Origin: a virus
Reading direction: 5' to 3' (one strand)
IMG/VR virus record: IMGVR_UViG_3300028920_001039
Span: 1-22,335 of that record
DNA: 22,335 nucleotides
Positions 14,994 through 20,866 of the stretch are shown in pieces. Numbering within the stretch: position 1 is the first letter of the stretch; every line of letters begins with the position of its first letter. A model generated the notes under the pieces. That model ran no database searches. It saw only the letters and a program-made list of their open reading frames with translations, and had not been told where the DNA came from. A program made the translations under genes and the position numbers.

Positions 14994-15169
14994 TACATGG
15001 CCTCCTCCCCAACTTGCAGATCCCCGCGAAGTGGACGCGGCCACAAAGCGGGCACCACGCGAGTTTCAGCGACACCGCTGCATCTTCCCTCCAGCGCGAG
15101 ATGAAGTCAAGAAATTACCCTGCGCTAGCTCTTGACACGCTAGCGATAGCCCGCATAGAATCCTGGGCC
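14994..15169. promoter_or_regulatory. Divergent control region between leftward and rightward operons
   Basis: The two main operons diverge from this 176-bp stretch. It holds the ribosome binding site of the leftward 92-aa gene (GGAGGAGG at its left end) and the rightward promoter at its right end. For the leftward direction the only candidate is a -35-like TTGACT on the minus strand (15110-15105), without a good -10 box, so the leftward operon may need a phage activator or start elsewhere. A short open frame from GTG at 15075 (minus) with a CPLC motif begins here and is discussed separately. Confidence 0.6.
15123..15161 (+). promoter_or_regulatory. Early rightward promoter with flanking CGCTAGC repeats
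   Basis: A sigma70-type promoter has -35 TTGACA at 15132-15137 (6/6), an 18-nt spacer and -10 TAGAAT at 15156-15161 (5/6). Transcription would begin about 7 nt later, next to the ATG at 15170, so the first gene may be made from a leaderless or nearly leaderless mRNA. CGCTAGC occurs at 15123-15129 and again at 15138-15144, one copy on each side of the -35 box with a 15-nt period; each contains the palindrome GCTAGC. This is a typical arrangement for a repressor that blocks polymerase. The repressor gene is not in the window. Confidence 0.8.
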
Positions 15170-15415
15170 ATGCCCAGAAAGCCAACCCAGGAAGAACTCG
15201 AGGAGGCCAAGCTCGCCAGCCAAGCCGCAAGGGCCATGGCGAAGCGCCGCTTGGCGAAGCTCGGGAAGAAGGGGCGGCGGGAGCTCGCACGTCTCGCGGG
15301 GAAGGCCGCGTGGGCCGACATGACACCACGCGAGCGAAGCCTGGAGATGAGGCGGCGCTGCCGCGTCCGCAAGCGCAACAAACTGAAGAAAGCGAAGCAG
15401 AAGCTCGCACAGTGA
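15170..15415 (+). CDS. Small basic early protein (81 aa)
   Basis: The product starts MPRKPTQEELEEAKLASQAA and is very rich in Lys, Arg and Ala. One acidic-basic helix (residues 7-30) is followed by RRELARLAGKAAWADM and a strongly basic C-terminal helix (RRRCRVRKRNKLKKAKQKLA). The frame is open upstream, but the promoter ends just before this ATG, which decides the start; no clear ribosome binding site exists. As first gene of the early operon with such charge, it may bind DNA or RNA, for instance as regulator or recombination accessory factor. This is inference. The next gene starts 11 nt downstream. Confidence 0.75.
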   Translation: MPRKPTQEELEEAKLASQAARAMAKRRLAKLGKKGRRELARLAGKAAWADMTPRERSLEMRRRCRVRKRNKLKKAKQKLAQ

Positions 15416-15426
15416 GGAGGAGAGCC

Positions 15427-16287
15427 ATGCCCAAAACCCCGGAACCAGGGGTCTACCCTGACGTGTCCTACGACGACTACGCCGCGTGGGACGCCATCAA
15501 CTTCCACATTCTGAACTACTTCCGGTACACGGCCTCGCACGCCCGGTGCGCCATGACGTCCGTGGACGAGGAGAAGAAGCACCTCGCCTTCGGGCTCGCC
15601 ACGCACATCGCGGTCCTCGAGCCCCAGCGGTTCGATGAGGAGGTGCTGGTCACGCCGAAGCTGGACCGGCGCACGAAGGCGGGGAAGGCCGCCTGGGCTG
15701 AGTTCCAGAAGAAGGCCGAGGGCCGCCACATCGTCCAGGCCGACGAGTTCGAGGCCCTGCAGGCGATCAAGCGGAACTGCCTGAACCACCCCACGGTCAC
15801 GGAGATCCTGCACTCCGAGGGGGCCAACGAGATCTCGCTGATCTGGAAGGACCCGGAGCTCGGGGTCATGTGCAAGGGTCGTCTGGACCGCATCGCGGCC
15901 CTGGGGGGGACCCAGGCCATCGTGGTGGACCTGAAGACCATTGGCCGCCCGGCCACGACCCGGACGGTGGAGCGGAACTCCTACGACTTCGGGTATCACG
16001 TCCAGGCCGCCATGTACCTCCACGGGCTGTCCGTCCTCCGGCCCATCCCCGAGGGGGGGGACGCCTACGAGTTCTTCTGGATCTTCGCGGAGTCCGCGCC
16101 GCCCAACGAGGTCCGGCTCTTCCGCGCCGACGAGAACGTCATCGCGGACGGCTACCAGAAGTACCGGGACTACCTGTTCACCTACTCCGAGTGCAAGAAG
16201 CACGGCAAGTGGCCCGGCTGGGGACACGGAGTGGACGAACTCATGCTGCCCGCCTGGGCCCAGAAGGTGTTCGATGCCACCAACTGA
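15427..16287 (+). CDS. RecE-like PD-(D/E)XK exonuclease
   Basis: The 286-aa product starts MPKTPEPGVYPDVSYDDYAA with GGAGGAG upstream. It shows the motif series of the RecE/lambda-exonuclease-like PD-(D/E)XK family: His60 in FGLATHIAVLEP, Asp154 in CKGRLDRIAAL, the Asp168-Leu-Lys170 core in AIVVDLKT, and Gln193 in YHVQAAMYLHG. Such enzymes digest one strand from a double-strand end 5' to 3' and leave a 3' overhang for the annealing protein. The enclosed length is close to the RecE nuclease domain alone, so there is no long RecE-type N-terminal region. The gene overlaps its RecT-like partner by 14 nt, a standard pairing for recombination modules. All expected catalytic residues are present. 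A Cas4-like nuclease is a less likely alternative since no Cys cluster exists. Confidence 0.87.
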   Translation: MPKTPEPGVYPDVSYDDYAAWDAINFHILNYFRYTASHARCAMTSVDEEKKHLAFGLATHIAVLEPQRFDEEVLVTPKLDRRTKAGKAAWAEFQKKAEGRHIVQADEFEALQAIKRNCLNHPTVTEILHSEGANEISLIWKDPELGVMCKGRLDRIAALGGTQAIVVDLKTIGRPATTRTVERNSYDFGYHVQAAMYLHGLSVLRPIPEGGDAYEFFWIFAESAPPNEVRLFRADENVIADGYQKYRDYLFTYSECKKHGKWPGWGHGVDELMLPAWAQKVFDATN

Positions 16288-17242
16288 GAACGACCAGCCA
16301 GCCGCAAACCCGCGTGAGAGCATGGTTTTCTCGGATCGGGGCATCATGCTCACCTCGGTCCAAGACGCCATCAACTTCGCCACCTGGGCCTTCGAGTCCG
16401 GCTACCTTCCCCAGGTCAAGAACGTGAAGCAGGCTTTCACGATCCTGGCCCGGGGGGCCGAGCTCGGCCTCCCCCCCTTCGCCTCGTGGCGCTACATCTA
16501 CCAGACCCGGGGCGGCAAGCTGGCCCTGGAGACGAAGGGGGCCCTGGCGGTCTGCTCCGCTCACCCGGTCTTCGAGGACTACTCCGAGTGGATCGACAAG
16601 GAGGGGACCGAGGAGATGACCGCCTACGCCCAGGCGAAGCGGAAGGGCAGGAAGGCCGTCATCAAGACCTTCAGCATGGACGACGCCAACACCGCGGGCC
16701 TGCTCCAGCGGCCCAAGAGCCGGTCCACGGGCCAGGAGTACGACGGGACCTACCAGAGCTACCTGAAGGACATGCTCCAGGCCCGGGCCCGCGGGCGCGT
16801 GCTCGACATCGTGTTCCCGGACGTCCTGGGGGGGATCCCCGTCCAGGGCGTTGCCGAGGACATCGACATGATGGAGGAGCGCCGCGAGCCTCGGGTGAAG
16901 CGGGCCCCGTTCCAGCAACCGGCCCCGAAGCAGCTGCCCGAAGGGAAGCGCCGGGCCTCGATCCTCGATGAGCTCTCCGGGAAGAAGCCCGAGGGCGACA
17001 ACATGATCTCCCTCATGCGGGCCGAGGAAAAGCCCGAGGAGGCCATCGAAGCCCAGGTCAAGGAGATCTTCCCGCCGTCCGAGGACGAGCTCCCCGGCGA
17101 CAAGCGGGACTGGCAGGGCGGCCCGGGGGATCTGCCCCCCGACGACCACGCCAGGGCGAAGAGCGTCATGGACGGTATCCTGAAGGGTCCCAAGGAGAAG
17201 AAGCCGCCCAAGGACGACGAACCCGACGAAGAGATCTTCTAG
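16274..17242 (+). CDS. RecT-like single-strand annealing protein with an acidic SSB-like tail
   Basis: This 322-aa protein binds the 3' single strands made by the preceding nuclease and anneals them. The core (about 25-200) shows a pattern I know from RecT-family phage recombinases: VKQAFTILARGAELGLPPFA (51-70), then IYQTRGGKLALETKGALA (75-92), a KTFSMDDANTAGL segment (131-143), and YLKDMLQARARGRVLDIVFP (163-182). The C-terminal about 110 residues are disordered, charged and Pro-rich, ending DDEPDEEIF, which resembles the acidic tip of bacterial SSB (DDDIPF). This might recruit host SSB partner proteins, or mimic SSB. The ATG at 16274 has AAGG upstream; an alternative start at 16322 (MVFSDRGIML) would remove 16 residues and the overlap. 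Confidence 0.83.
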   Translation: MPPTENDQPAANPRESMVFSDRGIMLTSVQDAINFATWAFESGYLPQVKNVKQAFTILARGAELGLPPFASWRYIYQTRGGKLALETKGALAVCSAHPVFEDYSEWIDKEGTEEMTAYAQAKRKGRKAVIKTFSMDDANTAGLLQRPKSRSTGQEYDGTYQSYLKDMLQARARGRVLDIVFPDVLGGIPVQGVAEDIDMMEERREPRVKRAPFQQPAPKQLPEGKRRASILDELSGKKPEGDNMISLMRAEEKPEEAIEAQVKEIFPPSEDELPGDKRDWQGGPGDLPPDDHARAKSVMDGILKGPKEKKPPKDDEPDEEIF

Positions 17243-17246
17243 GGCC

Positions 17247-17302
17247 TTGACAGGATCACGTTACGGCGTAACGTTACGGGTGAAACGGCGTAACGTTACG
17301 GG
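17247..17302 (+). promoter_or_regulatory. TTGACA box with tandem palindromes CGTAACGTTACG
   Basis: After the annealing-protein gene, TTGACA (17247-17252) stands 16 nt before TAACGT, a weak -10 candidate. The palindrome CGTAACGTTACG occurs at 17267-17278 and 17289-17300 inside a 16-bp direct repeat with a 22-bp period (about two helical turns), and a half site (ACGTTACGG) starts at 17257. The sites overlap the putative -10 and start region, so a bound protein would regulate the replication gene. They may also be initiator-binding iterons, because a related site recurs inside the replication gene. Confidence 0.6.
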
Positions 17303-17317
17303 AGAGGGAGAGTCGAG

Positions 17318-18295
17318 ATGGCTTTCGTGAAGCTGGACGTCGAGATCCTTGACTCCTCGGTGTGGCTCGACAGGGACGCCAGGGACATCCTCATCACGAG
17401 TCTTCTCAAGGCAGAGCCCCTGGAAGTGACTGAGCCTATGGAGGAACTGAAGACTCGGTCCCTCGAGCCTACGGGCTGGAAGGTCCCGCCGGGGTGGTAC
17501 GGGTTCGTCCCGGCCTCCTCGTTGGGCCTTCTGAGGGCCGCGGTGATCGACAAGGAGGCCGGGTTGGAGGCCCTGGAGCGGCTGGCTTCGACGGAGCGCG
17601 AGAGTCGCTCCAAGGCCAACGGGGGCCGCCGAATGGTCCGCGTGGACGGCGGGTTCATCATACTGAACTACAACAACTTCCAGACGAAAGACCACAAGGC
17701 CGCCGAGAGGATGCGCCGCTACCGAGCTCGCCTGAAAGCAAGGCGTGACGTAACGGAAACGCCACGAACCCGTAACGTTACACATTCAGATGCAGATGCA
17801 GATGCAGATTCAGAGGGTACGTCTCAGGAGAGTAGTACCCCTGAAGAGACTCCTAGCATTCATGGGGTGGGGTCTGGGGAGGGGGAGAATGAGGGAGAAC
17901 GGAGAACACCCTCCTCCTCCCGAAACACCATCCGCTACATCCAAGTCTTCAACCTCGTCACCGGACGACGGGTGAAGCCCAACTCGGAGGTGCGGAAGAA
18001 GTACCAGCGGGCCAGGAAGGCCGGATATACCGACGAGGAGCTCCTCGTGCTCCCGATCATCCACACGGCCCTCAACGTTCACAGACGAGAATCCCGGAAG
18101 CTGGAACCCGACTGGCTCCTCCGGGACGGGTCCACGGGGACCCACAACTGGATCGGGGAAGCTCTGCGGATGGCCGACCAGACGAAGATCTCGGGCATCC
18201 TCGCGGAGCAGGCCAAGTCCCTGGGACTCGCCGGAACCCTCCGGGAGCTCGGGGCCAAGGTCGAGATTGAGGAGGAGAGCCAAGATGCCGAGTGA
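17318..18295 (+). CDS. Phage replication initiator / replisome organiser (lambda O-like layout)
   Basis: The 325-aa product starts MAFVKLDVEILDSSVWLDRD. Residues 1-140 look like the winged-helix N-terminal domain common to a widespread phage family (ILDSSVWLDRDARDILITSL, GWYGFVPASSLGLLRAAVID, FIILNYNNFQTKDHKAAERM, ending with RYRARLKAR). Residues about 141-200 are a disordered linker (RDVTETPRTRNVTHSDADAD). About 203-325 form a second helical domain (KKYQRARKAGYTDEELLVLP, DGSTGTHNWIGEAL). DNA-binding head, linker and helicase-loader tail recall lambda O and DnaD-like proteins. The linker DNA carries palindrome copies, a GCAGAT repeat and a G-rich tract, as expected if the origin lies inside the gene. 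GGGAGAGGGAG precedes the ATG. The C-terminal domain is not recognised with certainty. Confidence 0.78.
   Translation: MAFVKLDVEILDSSVWLDRDARDILITSLLKAEPLEVTEPMEELKTRSLEPTGWKVPPGWYGFVPASSLGLLRAAVIDKEAGLEALERLASTERESRSKANGGRRMVRVDGGFIILNYNNFQTKDHKAAERMRRYRARLKARRDVTETPRTRNVTHSDADADADSEGTSQESSTPEETPSIHGVGSGEGENEGERRTPSSSRNTIRYIQVFNLVTGRRVKPNSEVRKKYQRARKAGYTDEELLVLPIIHTALNVHRRESRKLEPDWLLRDGSTGTHNWIGEALRMADQTKISGILAEQAKSLGLAGTLRELGAKVEIEEESQDAE
17744..17905 (+). other. Candidate replication origin in the linker of the replication gene
   Basis: Within coding sequence for the protein linker lie CGTAACGG (17749-17756), the palindrome variant CGTAACGTTACA (17771-17782), a GCAGAT hexamer repeat (about 17786-17815) and an inverted repeat GGGTAC/GTACCC (17815-17840). 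A strongly purine-biased G-rich tract with four G-runs (17864-17885) and further purines to about 17905 follow. The repeat stretch is less GC-rich than the surrounding genome, as a duplex-unwinding element would be. In lambda the origin iterons lie in the same part of gene O. The assignment is inference from this arrangement. Confidence 0.5.
17786..17815 (+). repeat. GCAGAT hexamer repeat
   Basis: Five adjacent hexamers, three perfect GCAGAT flanked by TCAGAT and TCAGAG, encode the Ser/Asp/Ala linker SDADADADSE. It could be a slippage-prone spacer in the linker or part of the unwinding region of the origin. Confidence 0.85.
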
Positions 18296-18794
18296 GATTC
18301 CGACCCTGACGGAGCCGCCGGGACACGAGGCCGCCTGCAAGTCCCACGGCAAGACGCTGATCCTGTGCGAGGACTGCCGGTCCCAGATCGACGAGGAGGC
18401 CCGGCAGAAGCAGACCTTCATCGAGCACACCGCCTTCGATGAGGCGAAGAAGGACGTGACCGCCATGCTCCTCAACGCGATCGAGGAGCTCAAGCTGCGC
18501 CCCGAGGACGGGGGCCCGTACTACTTCAAGTTCAACGCCCACGGGAAGCAGGAGACGATTGCCGTCCAGCCGCAGCAGATGGTGGGGGTCTTCGACGCGA
18601 TCTTCCGCCGCCTGGGGGGCTGGGTGGACCTCGAGCGGTGGCAGCGGGCAATTGCCCAGACCTCCTACGAGGAGGGCTTCAACCGGGCCCTGGGGGTGGC
18701 TCGCCGCATCGTGGAGAACCTGTACGAGGAGAGCTACATCGAGAACCGCACCCGGGAGCTCGTGGCCGAGCACCTGAAGGAGGCCGCCAAGTGA
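18285..18794 (+). CDS. Zinc-binding protein following the replication gene (169 aa)
   Basis: I start it at the ATG giving MPSEIPTLTEPPGHEAACKS because GGAGGAGAG lies 7 nt upstream; it overlaps the replication gene by 11 nt. Residues 18-31 form a zinc-ribbon-like C-x2-H-x6-C-x2-C (Cys18, His21, Cys28, Cys31). The rest is helical, with DEAKKDVTAMLLNAIEELKL, a central QQMVGVFDAIFRRLGGWVD and a C-terminal charged helix (YIENRTRELVAEHLKEAAK). Its place after the initiator suggests a replication accessory role, perhaps helicase loading or regulation. No family recognised, so this is inferred from context only. Confidence 0.78.
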   Translation: MPSEIPTLTEPPGHEAACKSHGKTLILCEDCRSQIDEEARQKQTFIEHTAFDEAKKDVTAMLLNAIEELKLRPEDGGPYYFKFNAHGKQETIAVQPQQMVGVFDAIFRRLGGWVDLERWQRAIAQTSYEEGFNRALGVARRIVENLYEESYIENRTRELVAEHLKEAAK

Positions 18795-19096
18795 GCATCA
18801 CCAGCGGCCTCTTCATCGGTGACTACCGCTCGTGCCGCCTCGCCGGGCCCGGGCTTCTGCCCGCCATGGAGTTGCGGTTTCACGGGGACTCGCCCGTCCC
18901 CGGGAAGGGGTGGCTCACGCTCCCGGCCCTGGGGCGGCCCTACAAGACGGGCGAGTTCCTCCTGGGGGGGAAGCAGGAAGTCCAGCTGTGGAGGATGCTG
19001 TGGAGGACTGAGAAGCCGGACGTGACCGTCCCCTTCCGGGTCCATGCCGTTGGCTACGAGGGCGACACCCCGGTGATCGACTTGGTGTGCGAATGA
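18791..19096 (+). CDS. Early-operon protein of unknown function (101 aa)
   Basis: The GTG start overlaps the stop of the preceding gene by 4 nt (GTGA), with AAGGAGG about 7 nt upstream. The product (MSITSGLFIGDYRSCRLAGP) looks beta-rich and compact, with Gly and Pro turns (WLTLPALGRPYKTGEFLLGG) and a C-terminal strand pair (VPFRVHAVGYEGDTPVIDLV). There are no membrane segments and no Cys pairs. It is followed by another coupled gene. I do not recognise the family; a small DNA- or protein-binding beta fold is possible. Confidence 0.75.
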   Translation: MSITSGLFIGDYRSCRLAGPGLLPAMELRFHGDSPVPGKGWLTLPALGRPYKTGEFLLGGKQEVQLWRMLWRTEKPDVTVPFRVHAVGYEGDTPVIDLVCE

Positions 19097-19446
19097 AGAT
19101 CGACCAGATCCACGTCGTCCGCAGGAAGTTCTGGACGGTCAGCTTCGAGGGGGTCCTCACGGAGGAGGGCCTTCTCGAGCTCGTCCACCGCTTCAAGACC
19201 GAGGCCGGGTGCTACCCCACGACCATCGGCATGGGGGACCGCCACTGCGCCGAGTACGTCCGGCTCTGCGCCCGGGAGCGCCGCGGCGACACCAGGACCC
19301 GCCTCAACTACAAGAACCGCCAGGAGGTCATGCGCGAGTTCTACGGGCTGCAGATGTACGCCCCAGGGGCGACGATCCAGCTGTTTCCCGTGCCCATGCT
19401 GCCCAACCAGACGCTCCTCGTGGGCTTTCGCCAGAGGAAGAGGTGA
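19093..19446 (+). CDS. Early-operon protein of unknown function (117 aa)
   Basis: The ATG overlaps the previous stop (ATGA) and has no strong ribosome binding site, so it likely depends on coupling. The product starts MKIDQIHVVRRKFWTVSFEG and mixes strands and helices. Two Cys and a His lie in EAGCYPTTIGMGDRHCAEYV, a basic stretch follows (RLCARERRGDTRTRLNYKNR), and a C-terminal beta segment ends in basic FRQRKR. A nucleic-acid-binding function would fit the charge, but no motif proves it. It closes this part of the early operon; 120 bp without a gene follow. Confidence 0.75.
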   Translation: MKIDQIHVVRRKFWTVSFEGVLTEEGLLELVHRFKTEAGCYPTTIGMGDRHCAEYVRLCARERRGDTRTRLNYKNRQEVMREFYGLQMYAPGATIQLFPVPMLPNQTLLVGFRQRKR

Positions 19447-19566
19447 TGAGGGGGGGCGTCCGCGGGCTTCCCCGGGTGCCAGCCGTGGGCCCGCAGTGGC
19501 GAGGGAGACGCCCCGAACGTAACGTTACGCGCACGATACGGTGCTGTCAACCGTGAAGGAGGAGGA
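19447..19566. promoter_or_regulatory. Spacer with a further CGTAACGTTACG palindrome
   Basis: This 120-bp gap holds one perfect copy of the palindrome CGTAACGTTACG (19518-19529), identical to those upstream of the replication gene. On the minus strand, TTGACA (19550-19545) lies 17 nt before the TAACGT contained in the palindrome, repeating nearly the same promoter-like geometry as at 17247 but pointing leftward. The right end carries GGAGGAGG for the next gene. Confidence 0.5.
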
Positions 19567-19893
19567 ATGAGCATGAGTGGAGAGCTCGGAGACGCGCTGG
19601 AGATCATCAGAACCGTGGGGGAGCTCGCGGAGCGGGGGGAGCGGGAGAAGAACCGCGCAGACGGCCTCGCGGCCCGAAACATCGCCCTGACGAAGCTCAT
19701 CGACAGCAGGCTGGAGATCGACCTCGAGGAGCAGAAGCGGGGGATTCAGGAGAAGTACGGGGCCGGGCTCGAGGGCCGGGTCCGCATGTTGCTCCACCGC
19801 ATCGAGCGGGCCCTGGAGGAGTACGACAAGCCCCCCAACAAGGAGGAGGCCCCGGAGTGGGTGATGGCTGAGATCCTTCGAGGACGGCGATGA
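19567..19893 (+). CDS. Small helical protein (108 aa)
   Basis: The product starts MSMSGELGDALEIIRTVGEL and is almost fully helical and charged (LAERGEREKNRADGLAARNI, EIDLEEQKRGIQEKYGAGLE). A C-terminal segment reads HRIERALEEYDKPPNKEEAP, ending ILRGRR. The GGAGGAGG site fits ATG 19567 and, at more usual spacing, the second ATG six bases later. The next gene overlaps by 4 nt. Coiled-coil proteins of this kind are common and mostly uncharacterised in phage early regions. Confidence 0.75.
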   Translation: MSMSGELGDALEIIRTVGELAERGEREKNRADGLAARNIALTKLIDSRLEIDLEEQKRGIQEKYGAGLEGRVRMLLHRIERALEEYDKPPNKEEAPEWVMAEILRGRR

Positions 19894-20126
19894 GGGGTGA
19901 CGCGAAGGTCGAGGGCTGCAACGTGCCCATCTTCCAGCTGCTCCAGTGGAAACACGCCATCCGGCTCGAGGCCAAGTGCGCCGAGAAAGGCTGGCCCAGC
20001 CCCTTCCGGCGCTCCGTCTGGGCCCACGCCAAGAAGCACCTGGGCGTCCGCGGGTCCCGGGAGAAGGTCGTCGCCCACATCCAGGGCATCCTCGACCGGG
20101 GCCGGGGAGGCGACGATGACGAGTGA
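19890..20126 (+). CDS. Small early protein (78 aa)
   Basis: The ATGA overlap with the previous stop places the start. The product (MRGDAKVEGCNVPIFQLLQW) has a central amphipathic helix (KHAIRLEAKCAEKGWPSPFR), a basic segment (RRSVWAHAKKHLGVRGSREK) and an acidic end (GRGGDDDE). The helix-turn-helix-like pattern with aromatic and basic residues could bind DNA, but this is uncertain. Its 3' end contains the first copy of the GGGGAGGCGACGATG module that starts the next gene. Confidence 0.72.
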   Translation: MRGDAKVEGCNVPIFQLLQWKHAIRLEAKCAEKGWPSPFRRSVWAHAKKHLGVRGSREKVVAHIQGILDRGRGGDDDE

Positions 20127-20400
20127 TGAGCCGATTCAGAATCTAGCGTGGCGTTCGCCCGCCGAGGTTGCAGACATCTACGAGGCTCACCTCCGCGAGG
20201 TGCGGGCCGAGAACGAGCGGCTGCGGGCTACGAAGGAGGCAGCCGAGGCGGTTCTGAGGTCCAGCAAGGAGCGAATGGCCGAGGTCGAGCGGCTGCGGGC
20301 TGCGATAGTCGAATGGGGCCGGGCCGAGAGCCTGCCAGACTGCCCGGCGTGCGCCGTGTTCGACGCGACCCTCCGGGGAGGCGACGATGATCGGACCTAA
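20116..20400 (+). CDS. Small coiled-coil protein (94 aa), first of a modular series
   Basis: The product starts MTSDEPIQNLAWRSPAEVAD. Its centre is a coiled coil with AENERLRATKEAAEAVLRSS and a VERLRAAI heptad block. A CPAC pair and the ending LRGGDDDRT follow. The start lies inside the 18-bp module CCGGGGAGGCGACGATGA, which overlaps the end of the previous gene by 11 nt. The VERLRAA block and the RGGDD tail recur in neighbouring genes, so these arose by duplication or cassette exchange. Function unknown. Confidence 0.72.
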   Translation: MTSDEPIQNLAWRSPAEVADIYEAHLREVRAENERLRATKEAAEAVLRSSKERMAEVERLRAAIVEWGRAESLPDCPACAVFDATLRGGDDDRT

Positions 20401-20866
20401 CCCGGATGCGTGGGAAGCTCTACAGGAAAACCCGGATCAAGGATATGCAGGAGAGGGAGCCATGAGTGACGCAGTGGAGTGGCTTGGTCGTGCTGCTGCT
20501 CAGTGGGAAACCGATGGGTGGCCTTCATCGACTGCATTCGGGGAGCACATGTGCAAGGCCATCCGTGAGGTGCTGGCCCGACTCGACAAGGCAGAGTGCA
20601 ACGAGGGCTGCGTGGGTGTCGAGGAGTACGACCGGGTGCTGGCCGAGGTCGAGCGGGTGCGGGCCGACAGGGACAAGTGGCTTTCACGCTTCACAGAGAT
20701 CAGCGAGCCCGGAAGCCTTGGAGCTTTTGCAGCGCGGGATGAACTACGGGCCAGGGTCGAGGCGGCGCTGGCGGCTCTCGGTGTGGGGGAAGTGGGGACG
20801 CCAATGCACCCAGAGGATCGCATAGACAACGCGGTCAAGGCCCTCCGAGGAGGCGACGATGGGTAG
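20387..20866 (+). CDS. Coiled-coil early protein (159 aa) of the modular series
   Basis: The start at 20387 is within the second copy of the GGGGAGGCGACGATG module; a second possible start is the ATG at 20462 (MSDAVEWLGRAAAQWETDGW) with GGAGAGGGAG. The C-terminal half has the repeated block LAEVERVRADRDKWLSRF, RDELRARVEAALAALGVGE, and ends AVKALRGGDDG, as in its neighbours. Residues 26-70 form a separate helical unit (SSTAFGEHMCKAIREVLARL). The longer form is supported by the module at every other start of the series. Function unknown. Confidence 0.72.
   Translation: MIGPNPDAWEALQENPDQGYAGEGAMSDAVEWLGRAAAQWETDGWPSSTAFGEHMCKAIREVLARLDKAECNEGCVGVEEYDRVLAEVERVRADRDKWLSRFTEISEPGSLGAFAARDELRARVEAALAALGVGEVGTPMHPEDRIDNAVKALRGGDDG

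Noticed and set aside
15082-15110. Leftward promoter with TTGACT at 15110-15105
   Set aside because: The sequence at -10 distance (GAAGAT) is a poor match; kept only as a note in the control region.
15115-16383. Minus-strand open frame of 422 codons opposite the exonuclease gene
   Set aside because: The plus-strand exonuclease shows its motif series; this frame is Gly/Leu/Val/Arg-rich without motif or start site.
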